From contig JACRAA010000173.1 of NCBI GenBank assembly GCA_016213595.1, positions 1 to 15,372 on the forward strand: 15,372 nucleotides of DNA. Direction: 5' to 3'. This document shows, in pieces, positions 6,312 to 13,376 of this stretch (its first letter is position 1; each line of letters starts with the position of its first letter). The notes under the pieces are model-generated. The model was not told where the DNA came from, did not search any database, and worked only from the letters and a program-made list of their open reading frames with translations. A program made the translations under genes and the position numbers. The stretch is from Actinomycetota bacterium (GTDB lineage Bacteria; Actinomycetota; Actinomycetes; Propionibacteriales; Propionibacteriaceae).

Positions 6312-7700
6312 TCAGAAGTCCATCGGCGAGAACGCCTGCATGGCGTTGCGACGCCGCAGTGCCCCCGCACCGAGCCGGTCCGCGACCAGGAACGCGAGCT
6401 CGAGGGACTGCTGTCGGTTCAGCCGCGGGTCGCACACGGTCTCGTACCGGTCGGCGAGCTGCGCCTCGCTGACATCCACCGAGCCGCCCACGCATTCCGT
6501 CACGTCGTCCCCGGTCAGCTCGAAGTGCACGCCGCCGGGCCAGGTGCCCAGCTCCTCGTGGACGTCGAAGAAGCCGTTGAGCTCGGAGACGACGTCGTCG
6601 AAGGAGCGGGTCTTGTAGCCCGTGGACGACGAGTACGTGTTGCCGTGCATCGGGTCGCAGATCCAGGCCACCTGCCGCTCGGCGCCCGTCACCGCCTCGA
6701 TGATGGGCGGCAGCGCCTCGCGGACCTTGTCCTTGCCCATGCGGGTGATGAACGTCAGGCGGCCGGGCTCCCGGTCGGGGTCGAGCCGGTCGGCGAGCGT
6801 GAGGACCTCGCCGGGCGTGACGCCCGGGCCGAGCTTCACCCCGATGGGGTTGCGCAGGCGGCGGATGAGCTCGACGTGGGCGCCGTCGAGCGCCCGGGTG
6901 CGCTCACCGATCCAGATGAAGTGGCCCCCCACGTCGTACGGAAGACCCGTCCGGGAGTCGATGCGCGTCAGGGCGTGCTCGTAGTCGAGCAGCAGCGCCT
7001 CGTGGCTCGCGTAGAAGTCCACCGTGCTGGTCGCCGAGTCCTGCACGCCGCAGGCGACCATGAAGGCGAGCGCACGGTCGATCTCGTCGGTGAGGGCCTC
7101 GTACCGCTCCGAGACGTTGAGGTTGCGGACGAAGTCGGAGTTCCACGAGTGCATGCTCCGCAGGTCGGCGAAGCCGCCCTTGACGAACGCCCGGACCAGG
7201 TTGAGCGTGGCGGCCGACGCGTTGTACACGCCGAGGAGCCGCTGGGGGTCGGGTTCACGGGACTGCGGGGTGAACTCGTAGCCGTTGACGGCGTCGCCCC
7301 GGTACGCAGGCAGCTCGATCCCGCCGCGTACCTCCGTGTCGGAGGACCGGGGCTTGGCGAACTGGCCGGCGATCCGGCCGATCTTGACGACCGGCACCTG
7401 GGCCGCGTACGTCATGACGACAGCCATGCTGAGAAGCACGCGGAGCCGACCCCGGATCGAGGCGGCGTTGACGCCGTCGAACGTCTCCGCGCAGTCGCCG
7501 CCCTGGAGGATGAACGCGTTCCCGGCCGCGACGCTCGCGATCTGGCCGCGCAGCTCGTCGCACTCACCGGCGAACACCAGCGGCGGCAGCCGCCGTAGCG
7601 ACGTGAGGACCTCTGCCAGGCGAGCCTGGTCCCGGTAGACGGGCTGCTGCGCCGGCTTGAGGGCGTGCAACGCGTCGAGAGCGGGGATCTGGTCAGTCAC
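6312..7700 (-). CDS. aroG: Class II 3-deoxy-7-phosphoheptulonate (DAHP) synthase
   Basis: A 462-residue enzyme condensing phosphoenolpyruvate with erythrose 4-phosphate, the first step of the shikimate pathway. It is class II: FILQGGDCAETF (63-74), KIGRIAGQFAKPRS (106-119), GERTRALDGAH (265-275), ITRMGKDK (318-325) and CDPMHGNT (348-355). Metal ligands are visible as C70, H352, E394 and D424. Each is offset by exactly 17 from M. tuberculosis AroG C87, H369, E411 and D441, so the N-terminus here is shorter. The start is GTG 7700 (MTDQIPALDALH); no Shine-Dalgarno is evident, and TAACCT eight bases upstream suggests a leaderless mRNA. The gene lies 59 bp after the acyltransferase gene. Naming varies between genera (aroG/aroF/aroH). 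Confidence 0.95.
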   Translation of the reverse strand: MTDQIPALDALHALKPAQQPVYRDQARLAEVLTSLRRLPPLVFAGECDELRGQIASVAAGNAFILQGGDCAETFDGVNAASIRGRLRVLLSMAVVMTYAAQVPVVKIGRIAGQFAKPRSSDTEVRGGIELPAYRGDAVNGYEFTPQSREPDPQRLLGVYNASAATLNLVRAFVKGGFADLRSMHSWNSDFVRNLNVSERYEALTDEIDRALAFMVACGVQDSATSTVDFYASHEALLLDYEHALTRIDSRTGLPYDVGGHFIWIGERTRALDGAHVELIRRLRNPIGVKLGPGVTPGEVLTLADRLDPDREPGRLTFITRMGKDKVREALPPIIEAVTGAERQVAWICDPMHGNTYSSSTGYKTRSFDDVVSELNGFFDVHEELGTWPGGVHFELTGDDVTECVGGSVDVSEAQLADRYETVCDPRLNRQQSLELAFLVADRLGAGALRRRNAMQAFSPMDF

Positions 7701-7708
7701 GATGAGCC

Positions 7709-7714
7709 AGGTTA
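7709..7714 (-). promoter_or_regulatory. Possible -10 box for leaderless transcription of the DAHP synthase gene
   Basis: TAACCT (TAnnnT type) ends eight bases before the GTG start, which has no ribosome site. The -35 region 17-18 bases upstream is weak, so this is suggestive only. Confidence 0.35.
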
Positions 7715-7759
7715 CCGGTAGGACCCGACCCCTCGACGGTTCATGCCAGCCCCTGACAC

Positions 7760-8440
7760 TCAGTGCTCCGGCGTCGGCAGCTGCGCCCGGGCGGAGTTGC
7801 TGTAGACGGCCACGTACTCCTGGCCGGTGAGCTCCTGGATCGCCGCCATCACGGAGTCGGTGACCTGCCGGTACACCGCCCCCTCGGTGGCCCCGAAGCT
7901 GGCGGAGAAGTCGAGCGGCTTGCCGATGCGGATCCCCGGCCGCCTCATCACAGGCAGCCCGAACGGGCCCCGCGTGAGCTGGGTGTCGAAGAAGCCGACG
8001 GGGACGACGGGTACGCGGGCGCCGAGGGCGAGACGGGCGACGCCCGTACGGCCCCGGTACAGACGGCCGTCGCGCGACCTCGTACCTTCCGGGAAGATCC
8101 CGACGACGCCACCGTTCTCGAGCACCTCGTACACGGGTCGCAGGCCGTCGGCGCTGGCCCGGCCGCCCGAGCGGTCCATGGGCACCTGCCCCACGGCCTT
8201 GAGGAACCAGCTGATCACCGCTCCGAAGCCCTTCTGGTGGAACAGCTCGGCCTTGGCGGGGAACGTCATCCGGCGCGTGATCATCGCCGGCAGCAGGAAG
8301 GTGTCCCCGGCCGAGAGGTGGTTGCCCGCGATGATGACACCCCCCGTCTCCGGGATGTTCTCCTGCCCCTCCACCCACGGGTGGAACGCCAGCACGCAGA
8401 CCGGCTTGAACAGGAGGTACTTGAACAGCGCGTACAGCAC
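7760..8440 (-). CDS. PlsC-type 1-acyl-sn-glycerol-3-phosphate acyltransferase
   Basis: A 226-residue membrane-associated acyltransferase that acylates lysophosphatidic acid, or a related acceptor, to make phosphatidic acid for phospholipid synthesis. Motif I, NHLSAGD, gives the HX4D catalytic pair H41/D46. Motif III is FPEGTRSRDG (116-125, E118 binding glycerol phosphate). VPVVPVG corresponds to motif IV. The hydrophobic N-terminus (LFKYLLFKPVCVLAF) probably docks in the membrane. The start is GTG 8440 with AAGGGG six bases upstream. It heads a leftward cluster with the DAHP synthase gene and is divergent from the alpha/beta hydrolase gene. M. tuberculosis has a PlsC-family gene (Rv2182c) in the equivalent neighbourhood. 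The acceptor is not certain, since several PlsC paralogues usually coexist in actinobacteria. Confidence 0.9.
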   Translation of the reverse strand: MLYALFKYLLFKPVCVLAFHPWVEGQENIPETGGVIIAGNHLSAGDTFLLPAMITRRMTFPAKAELFHQKGFGAVISWFLKAVGQVPMDRSGGRASADGLRPVYEVLENGGVVGIFPEGTRSRDGRLYRGRTGVARLALGARVPVVPVGFFDTQLTRGPFGLPVMRRPGIRIGKPLDFSASFGATEGAVYRQVTDSVMAAIQELTGQEYVAVYSNSARAQLPTPEH

Positions 8441-8467
8441 CCTGGACCCCTTCGCTCTTTCGGCAGG

Positions 8468-8473
8468 ACTGTA
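8468..8473 (-). promoter_or_regulatory. Possible -10 box for the acyltransferase gene
   Basis: TACAGT (TAnnnT) on the minus strand lies 27 bases before the GTG start, leaving room for the AAGGGG ribosome site. No convincing -35 is visible. A CCGAG-GGT-CTCGG inverted repeat (8478-8490) sits between this and the divergent promoter. Confidence 0.35.
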
Positions 8474-8507
8474 CTGCCCGAGGGTCTCGGTGCCGGACCA
8501 GGGCGCC

Positions 8508-8513
8508 TACGAT
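8508..8513 (+). promoter_or_regulatory. -10 box for probable leaderless transcription of the alpha/beta hydrolase gene
   Basis: TACGAT ends exactly seven bases before GTG 8521, and there is no Shine-Dalgarno between them. This is the spacing expected when transcription starts at the first base of the start codon, as is common in actinobacteria. The -35 region is weak. Confidence 0.5.
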
Positions 8514-8520
8514 TGGCAGC

Positions 8521-9276
8521 GTGACGAGCACCGCAGGCCTCCTTGAAGGCGCAGAGCCGTTCTCCGGGGGCTCCGGTACGACGGGTGTCCTGCTGATCCA
8601 CGGCTTCACCGGAAGTCCCCGCTCGCTGCGCCCATGGGCGGACGACCTGGTGGCCCGCGGCTTCCGGGTCGAGCTCCCCCTCCTTCCGGGGCACGGCACG
8701 CGCTGGCAGGACATGGAGCGCGTGGCGTGGACCGACTGGTACGCGGCCGTGGAACGCGCGTACGACGACCTCGCGGCCACGACCGAGCGCGTCTTCGTCG
8801 GCGCACTGTCGATGGGTGGCGGGCTGGCGCTTGAGCTGGCCGCGCATCGTCCCGCCGCCGGGCTCATCCTCGTCAACCCGTCCGTCGGCACCAGCGACAG
8901 GCGTTTCCTCGTGCTCCCGCTGCTGTCGCTCGTGCGCCGGTCCATCGCGGCCATCGGGAGTGACATCGCCTTGCCGGACGTGGACGAAGGGGCGTACGAG
9001 CGCACCCCCCTCAAGGGGGTCGTCCAGCTCACGAAGCTGTGGCGGGCCGTACGGGCGGACCTCAGCAAGGTCACGGCACCCGTCCTGCTCTACCGCTCCC
9101 TGACCGACCACGTGGTCGACCCTTCGTCGGCCGCGACGATCATCCGCGACATCGGGTCCCATGACGTCCGTGAGGTGGTGCTCCAGCGGAGCTACCACGT
9201 CGCCACCCTCGACTACGACGCGCAGGAGATCTTCGCGGGCAGTGCGGCTTTCATCGCCTCCCTCGTCCGCACATGA
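8521..9276 (+). CDS. Alpha/beta-fold hydrolase (carboxylesterase/monoacylglycerol lipase-like)
   Basis: A 251-residue single-domain serine hydrolase similar in layout to Est30-type bacterial carboxylesterases and monoglyceride lipases. LLIHGFTGSP (24-33) supplies the oxyanion loop. The nucleophile is S97 in GALSMGG. The acid is probably D196 in SLTDHVV, and the base H226 in SYHVATLDYD. The Y/H-x-x-LD ending is typical of this esterase group. There is no signal peptide, so it is cytosolic. The GTG start lies seven bases after a TACGAT box and lacks a ribosome site. The stop overlaps the start of the repeat-bearing membrane protein gene (ATGA), so the two are coupled. Its position divergent from a PlsC-type gene hints at lipid or ester turnover (inference). 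Confidence 0.9.
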   Translation: MTSTAGLLEGAEPFSGGSGTTGVLLIHGFTGSPRSLRPWADDLVARGFRVELPLLPGHGTRWQDMERVAWTDWYAAVERAYDDLAATTERVFVGALSMGGGLALELAAHRPAAGLILVNPSVGTSDRRFLVLPLLSLVRRSIAAIGSDIALPDVDEGAYERTPLKGVVQLTKLWRAVRADLSKVTAPVLLYRSLTDHVVDPSSAATIIRDIGSHDVREVVLQRSYHVATLDYDAQEIFAGSAAFIASLVRT

Positions 9277-9959
9277 GCGACAACATCGACGACGAGTTCC
9301 GGCAGATCGTCGCGTCCCAGCTCGCCGACCTCGACGTGGAGTCCTTCGACGACCTCGACCTGTACGAGGCGCGCGGGCGGCAGGGCCGGGACGAACCGGC
9401 TGGGCGGCAGGGCCGGGACGAACCGGCTGGGCCGCAGGGCCGGGACGAACCGGCTCGGCCGGAGGGCCGGGACGAACCGGCTGGGCCGCAGGGCCGGGAG
9501 CCCAGCGGTCCCCAGGGCCGGGACGAACCCCTTCGGCCGCAGGGCCAGGACCAGCCGCCTCCCCCCCACGGCCAGGACCGGCCGGCTGCGGCCCAGCACC
9601 AGGACCAGTCGCCCGCCGTACCCCCGAAGACCGACACGCCGCCCCCACCCCCCGTACAGCCTGATAGGGCGCTGCCGCCCCCGCAGCCGGTCCGTTCCTG
9701 GACCCCGCGACCGGAGGTGGACGACTTCGTCCCGCCGCCGCCGCTGCCTCCGGCGAAGCACCCGTCGCCCGTCGCGTGGGGAGCGATCTCGTCGATGGCT
9801 GCAGGGGTGGTCCTGCTGGGCGGCGTCGTGCTCGGCTGGCTCGCAGGCTCGTGGGCGACGCCGCTGGGGTTCGTCGTGTTCTGCTCGGGGCTCGTCGTCC
9901 TGTTCACGCGCCTCCCCCGCGACCGGGACCCCGGGCCTGACAACGGGGCGAGGCTCTGA
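9273..9959 (+). CDS. Hypothetical membrane protein with 9-residue N-terminal repeats
   Basis: The family is not recognised. The 228-residue product has four zones. An acidic N-terminus (MSDNIDDEFRQIVASQLADLDVESFDD) comes first. Degenerate nonapeptide repeats of consensus GPQGRDEPA follow from residue 35 to about 114. A proline-rich linker (115-167) is next. Two hydrophobic segments (about 168-192 and 197-213) end in a short charged tail. The predicted topology is a long, disordered, probably cytoplasmic N-terminus on a two-helix membrane anchor. The acidic start with a proline-rich middle and a short C-terminal two-TM hairpin resembles small uncharacterised actinobacterial membrane proteins. 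It is coupled to the alpha/beta hydrolase gene by a 4-bp ATGA overlap. It is convergent with the glucokinase gene, only 23 bp away. Confidence 0.8.
   Translation: MSDNIDDEFRQIVASQLADLDVESFDDLDLYEARGRQGRDEPAGRQGRDEPAGPQGRDEPARPEGRDEPAGPQGREPSGPQGRDEPLRPQGQDQPPPPHGQDRPAAAQHQDQSPAVPPKTDTPPPPPVQPDRALPPPQPVRSWTPRPEVDDFVPPPPLPPAKHPSPVAWGAISSMAAGVVLLGGVVLGWLAGSWATPLGFVVFCSGLVVLFTRLPRDRDPGPDNGARL
9375..9614 (+). repeat. In-frame 27-bp tandem repeats encoding nonapeptides
   Basis: The units begin at 9375, 9402, 9429, 9456, 9483, 9507, 9534, 9561 and 9588. The protein units are GRQGRDEPA, GRQGRDEPA, GPQGRDEPA, RPEGRDEPA, GPQGREPS (eight residues, 24 bp), GPQGRDEPL, RPQGQDQPP, PPHGQDRPA and AAQHQDQSP. 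Units 1 and 2 are identical in DNA and the third differs by one base. Similarity decays towards the 3' end. This pattern suggests recent expansion at the 5' side. Confidence 0.9.
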
Positions 9960-9964
9960 GCCAC

Positions 9965-9999
9965 TCGGCGAGGAAGCGTCGGCTATTCGGCGAGGAAGC
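9965..9999. repeat. 13-bp direct repeat spanning the 3' end of the glucokinase gene
   Basis: TCGGCGAGGAAGC occurs at 9965-9977 and 9987-9999, a 22-bp period. One copy encodes the glucokinase C-terminus (GFLAE) and the other lies just beyond its stop, in the gap between convergent genes. It looks like a small local duplication. Confidence 0.6.
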
Positions 10000-11023
10000 C
10001 GTCGCGGAGTCGGCGTCGTCTCGTACCCCGCGCACGTGTGGTCCGCCGCCACGGCCAGAAGGCTGAGGCCAGGCCCGGGGGCTCCGACATCGAGTGCCGG
10101 GCGAGGTCCGCGGCACCGATGAGCCCGGCGTCGTTGCGGAAGTGGGCGAGGGCGATCCTGGCGGTCGGCCGGTAGCCCCGTCCCGTCAGCGACCGGGAGT
10201 ACGCGTCGATGGCCGGTTTGAGCAGCAGGCCTCCCGCCTCGCTGACCCCGCCGCCGACGACGAACAGCTCCGGGTCGAGCGCAGCCGCGAGGTTCGCCAT
10301 CCCCTTGCCCAGCCACGCGCCGACGTCGCCGAGGAGCTCGATCGAGGTACGGTCCCCCGCCAGCGCCAGCGCGGTCACGGCCGGTCCGGTGACCCCGTCT
10401 GGCCCGCAGACGCCCGCCAACGCCGCCGCCTGCGGAGAGCCCGACTCGATGAGCCCGTTCGCCTCCCGGACCAGGGCGTTCCCGGACGCGTACTGCTCCC
10501 AGCAGCCCCGGTTCCCGCAGGCGCACCGGTGGCCGTCGGGCATCACGGTCATGTGGCCCCATTCGCCTGCCATGCCGTACGTGCCGCGGAACACTCGCCC
10601 GTCGACCAGGAGAGCGCCACCGATGCCTGTCCCGAGGGTGATGCACACCATGACCCCGGCGCCCCGCCCTGCGCCGAAGCGGTACTCGGCCCAGGCTGCC
10701 GCGTTCGCGTCGTTGTCCACGATGACCGGGAGGTCGATCCGCGTCCGGAGCCGGTCACGGAGAGGCTCGTTGCGCCACGCCAGGTGCGGCGAGAACCGGA
10801 TGAGGGCCTGCTCCGAGTCGACCCAGCCGGCTGCGCCGATGCCGACCGAGGCCACATGATGCCGGCTGCGCAGCTCTCGTACGACCTCGATGATGGCGTT
10901 CTCGACGCTCTCGGGGGTGGAGGTGGGCGAGGGAACGGTCAGTCGCTCAACCACCTCACCCGTGCGGGAGACCACCCCCGCGGCCACCTTCGTGCCGCCG
11001 ATGTCCACACCGATGCTGAGCAT
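9983..11023 (-). CDS. glk: ROK-family glucokinase
   Basis: A 346-residue ATP-dependent hexose kinase of the ROK family, phosphorylating glucose to glucose 6-phosphate in the cytosol. Numbering from the chosen start: phosphate loop DIGGTK (7-12), catalytic D105 in VDNDANAA, LGTGIGGAL (130-138), GEWGH with zinc ligand H157, and the ROK zinc cysteines C167, C169 and C174 in CACGNRGC. The start is ATG 11023 with GGGGG seven bases upstream; a TTG at 11029 would add two residues. The C-terminus runs about 35 residues past the usual ROK end with a strongly basic tail (WPWRRTTRARGTRRRR). There is no LacI/helix-turn-helix domain, so this is an enzyme, not a ROK repressor. It follows the PimB-like gene by 56 bp, with a possible promoter of its own. 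Confidence 0.92.
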   Translation of the reverse strand: MLSIGVDIGGTKVAAGVVSRTGEVVERLTVPSPTSTPESVENAIIEVVRELRSRHHVASVGIGAAGWVDSEQALIRFSPHLAWRNEPLRDRLRTRIDLPVIVDNDANAAAWAEYRFGAGRGAGVMVCITLGTGIGGALLVDGRVFRGTYGMAGEWGHMTVMPDGHRCACGNRGCWEQYASGNALVREANGLIESGSPQAAALAGVCGPDGVTGPAVTALALAGDRTSIELLGDVGAWLGKGMANLAAALDPELFVVGGGVSEAGGLLLKPAIDAYSRSLTGRGYRPTARIALAHFRNDAGLIGAADLARHSMSEPPGLASAFWPWRRTTRARGTRRRRLRDGFLAE

Positions 11024-11056
11024 GACCAAACCCCCGGACTACGCGCTGCTGCCCTC

Positions 11057-11062
11057 ACAATA
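11057..11062 (-). promoter_or_regulatory. Possible -10 box for the glucokinase gene
   Basis: TATTGT on the minus strand lies 33 bases before the ATG, in the 56-bp gap after the mannosyltransferase gene. The -35 region is weak, so read-through from upstream is equally likely. Confidence 0.3.
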
Positions 11063-11079
11063 CCGAGCGTGTCGCCGGC

Positions 11080-12174
11080 TCACGGAACTGAGGCGAGCGT
11101 GGCCAGCAGCCGGCTCCTCACCTGTTCCGAGCCCACGAGGTTCGCGACGTGACGACGTCCTGCGAGCCCGGCGGCGTCGGCAGCGGCGGGGTCCGACAGC
11201 CACCGGACGAGGGCGGCCGCCAGCGACGGGACGTCACGGACGTCGACGACGCTGCCCGTCACCCCGTCGACGACGGTCTCGGGCGCGCCACCGGAGTCCC
11301 CCACGACGCCCGGGAGTCCACAGGCCGCCGCCTCGCACGCGACGAGGCCGAGGCCCTCCGCGTACAGCCCGGCGAGCCTTGTCCGTACGGGCGAGGCGAA
11401 GACGGACGCCGTCCGCAGCAGCTGGGGCATCTGCTCGTGCGTCACCGGGGACCGGAGCTCGACGCCGTCGAGGGTCCTGGCGCGTCGGCGCAGGGCAGCC
11501 TCGTCCGGCCCGGCGCCGGCGATGACGAGCCTGCTACCGGGCAGCACCGCCGTGACCGAGGGCCAGGCCGCGAGCAGTGCGTCCACGCCCTTCTGGCGCA
11601 CGAGCCGGGAGGCGGCCAGGACTGTACCGGCCGGGCGGGTCGCTGCGGGGGTGAAGACGCCGAGGTCGACCGGCGGAGGAAGCAGGACGAGCTTCGCCCG
11701 GTCGACCGGGGCCAGGGCCGGCGAGATCTGAGCGCTCGTGTAGGCGGAGATGACCCCGAACGCGTCGACCTCGCGGGCGATGCGTCGCAGTGCGGTACGA
11801 GCGCCAGGGACACGTGACCACCAGACCTCGTGCCCGTGACTGAGAGCGATGATCCTTCGCGCGCCCGCGCGGCGGAGGTCGGTGGCGAGGAGCCCGAGGG
11901 GGGCCGCGGCACCGAAGACGACCTGGTCGGCGTCGTAGGAGCGCAGGAGCTCCGCGGCCCGCCGCGCCACCGACGAGGTCGGCAGCAGCGGCCCGGGAAG
12001 CCGGTGGACCGGGAACGGGAGGCCGGCGTCGTGGGCTGCGGTGTCGAGGCCGTCAGGCTCAGTCCTGGTGAGCACAACGACGCGGTCGTCGAGGAAGCTG
12101 CAGACCTGGCGGACGAAGGTCTCTATGCCGCCGATACGCGGAGGGAAGTCGTTGGTGACGACGAGCGTCGTCAT
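11080..12174 (-). CDS. pimB: GT4 glycosyltransferase, PimB-like phosphatidylinositol monomannoside mannosyltransferase
   Basis: A 364-residue GT-B fold retaining glycosyltransferase of family GT4. The N-terminal acceptor-side loop is DFPPRIGGIETFV (9-21). SHGHEVWW (112-119) follows. The donor domain has ASRLVRQKG (188-196, R190 and K195 contacting the nucleotide diphosphate) and the EX7E motif E273/E281 in EGLGLVACE. The sequence style and the gene order with an NlpC/P60 hydrolase, a UvrC-like nuclease, a PlsC and a class II DAHP synthase match M. tuberculosis Rv2188c. That enzyme (PimB, also called PimB') adds the second mannose from GDP-mannose to PIM1 at the inner membrane face. The start is ATG 12174, 20 bp after the upstream hydrolase gene's stop, so the two form an operon. 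In organisms lacking PIMs the acceptor could differ. Confidence 0.85.
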   Translation of the reverse strand: MTTLVVTNDFPPRIGGIETFVRQVCSFLDDRVVVLTRTEPDGLDTAAHDAGLPFPVHRLPGPLLPTSSVARRAAELLRSYDADQVVFGAAAPLGLLATDLRRAGARRIIALSHGHEVWWSRVPGARTALRRIAREVDAFGVISAYTSAQISPALAPVDRAKLVLLPPPVDLGVFTPAATRPAGTVLAASRLVRQKGVDALLAAWPSVTAVLPGSRLVIAGAGPDEAALRRRARTLDGVELRSPVTHEQMPQLLRTASVFASPVRTRLAGLYAEGLGLVACEAAACGLPGVVGDSGGAPETVVDGVTGSVVDVRDVPSLAAALVRWLSDPAAADAAGLAGRRHVANLVGSEQVRSRLLATLASVP

Positions 12175-12194
12175 CTCCGGCTCACCCCTGCAGG

Positions 12195-13280
12195 TCAGGC
12201 GACGCGACGTCCACCCATGAACGGCATCGACGTCACCGGCGCCGTGGTGACACCGCTACTGGGGTTGGCGGCGTGCACGATCATGCCGTTGCCGATGTAG
12301 ATGCCCACATGGCTGATGCCGGAGTAGTAGAAGACGAGGTCGCCGGGGGCGAGCTGGGACAGGCCCACGGCCTGGCCGACGCCGTACTGCGCCTGGGACG
12401 TACGAGGCAGGCCGACGCCGGCGTGGGCGTAGGAGACCATCGTGAGGCCGGAGCAGTCGTAGGCGTTCGGGCCGGTCCCGCCCATCACGTAGGCCTTGCC
12501 GACCTGGGAGAGGGCGAAGTTCACCGCGGTCATCGCCCGGCTGCTGCCACCGGGACCGACCACAACGGGGGCGGGGGCAGCGGCGGGAGCGGCGGCGGCC
12601 GCTGCAGCACGGGTGGCGCTGCGGGAGGTGTCGGCCGCGGCCGCGGCGGCGGCAGCCTTCTGGTTGGCGGCAGCCTGGGCGTCAGCGACCTGCTGACGCT
12701 GCGCGGCGGTGAGCTTGTCGAGCAGTGCCTGTGCGGCGGCGACCTTGTCGTCCGACTGCTTCTTGAGGTCCGCGAGGGATGCCTGCTCGCTGGAGATCTG
12801 CTGGGTCTGCGCCTCGGTGGCCTTCTGCAGGTCGGCCAGGTCGGCCTGGGCGCTCTGGTAGTCCTGCAACAGGGACGCCGTGTTGTCGCTGGCCTTCTTC
12901 ATCGTCGAGAGGCCGTTGAGGAAGCTCTGGACGTCATCGGTGACGAGGAGCTGGCTGGTGGTGTCCATGCCGCTCGAGCGGTACTGCTGGAGCGCGATCT
13001 GGGAGACCTGGCTCTTCAGCGTCGACACCTTGGAACGCTGGGAGTCCGCGTCGCTGCGGGCCTCGTCCAGAGCCTTCTGGCTGTCCTGCAGCTTGACCTG
13101 AACGTCCGTGTAGCGCGCCGCGATCTCGGACTGCTGCTGCTCCAGCTGGTCCAGCTGGGCGCGAGCGGCATCCACGGTCGTCGGGTCGGCATGCCCCTCG
13201 GCAGCTCCGTACAAGACGTACCCACCGGCGAGGGCAAAAGCCACCAGGCTCAGCCCTACCCTCCGCAGCGCTCCGCTCAC
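12195..13280 (-). CDS. Secreted NlpC/P60 peptidoglycan hydrolase with coiled-coil domain
   Basis: A 361-residue exported cell-wall endopeptidase, expected to cleave within the peptide stems of peptidoglycan. Residues 1-32 form a signal peptide (RR then a hydrophobic core, cleavage probably after GHA). Residues 33-206 are heptad-rich coiled coil. An Ala/Pro linker follows (about 207-240), then the NlpC/P60 domain with catalytic C276 (YDCSGL), H324 (SHVGIY) and H336 (VHAAN). The usual YxWGG before the catalytic Cys is YVMGG here. The coiled coil probably regulates the enzyme or docks it on an FtsEX-type partner, as in Rv2190c/RipC-like proteins. GTG 13280 is chosen because GGAGG lies seven bases upstream; GTG 13286 has only three bases of spacing. 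The stop is 20 bp before pimB, with which it shares an operon. Confidence 0.93.
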   Translation of the reverse strand: MSGALRRVGLSLVAFALAGGYVLYGAAEGHADPTTVDAARAQLDQLEQQQSEIAARYTDVQVKLQDSQKALDEARSDADSQRSKVSTLKSQVSQIALQQYRSSGMDTTSQLLVTDDVQSFLNGLSTMKKASDNTASLLQDYQSAQADLADLQKATEAQTQQISSEQASLADLKKQSDDKVAAAQALLDKLTAAQRQQVADAQAAANQKAAAAAAAADTSRSATRAAAAAAAPAAAPAPVVVGPGGSSRAMTAVNFALSQVGKAYVMGGTGPNAYDCSGLTMVSYAHAGVGLPRTSQAQYGVGQAVGLSQLAPGDLVFYYSGISHVGIYIGNGMIVHAANPSSGVTTAPVTSMPFMGGRRVA

Positions 13281-13325
13281 GCACACACCTCCACAGTCCA
13301 GTCTTCGGGCCCCAAGCCTGAGAAA

Positions 13326-13354
13326 AATCTAAACGACTTCCTCAGCGTTGCCAA
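13326..13354 (-). promoter_or_regulatory. Promoter of the NlpC/P60-pimB operon
   Basis: On the minus strand TTGGCA (13349-13354), a 17-base spacer and TAGATT (13326-13331) form a good sigma70-type promoter. It lies in the least GC-rich stretch of the area. It leaves a leader of about 40 bases containing the GGAGG ribosome site. Confidence 0.65.
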
Positions 13355-13361
13355 GTCCGCC

Positions 13362-13376
13362 GTGAAGATTCTTCAC
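13362..13376. promoter_or_regulatory. Palindromic regulator site upstream of the NlpC/P60 promoter
   Basis: GTGAAGATTCTTCAC is a perfect 7+1+7 inverted repeat whose edge is seven bases upstream of the -35 box, a typical activator position. GTGA-N7-TCAC resembles a Crp/GlxR site but with one extra central base. The regulator is unknown. Confidence 0.5.

Noticed and set aside
5505..7598. 697-codon plus-strand open frame opposite the aldolase and DAHP synthase genes
   Set aside because: It spans two well-defined minus-strand enzymes and the gap between them, with no recognisable domain.
7701..9074. N-terminal extension of the DAHP synthase frame
   Set aside because: It overlaps the PlsC-type gene in a shifted frame and the hydrolase gene in antisense; the enzyme proper begins at GTG 7700.
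9960..9982. Bidirectional terminator between convergent genes
   Set aside because: The 23-bp gap contains no inverted repeat, only part of a direct repeat.
9213..10646. 477-codon minus-strand frame with SRFVPAL-type repeats
   Set aside because: The repeats mirror the 27-bp repeat of the plus-strand membrane protein, and the rest is a shifted frame of the glucokinase gene.
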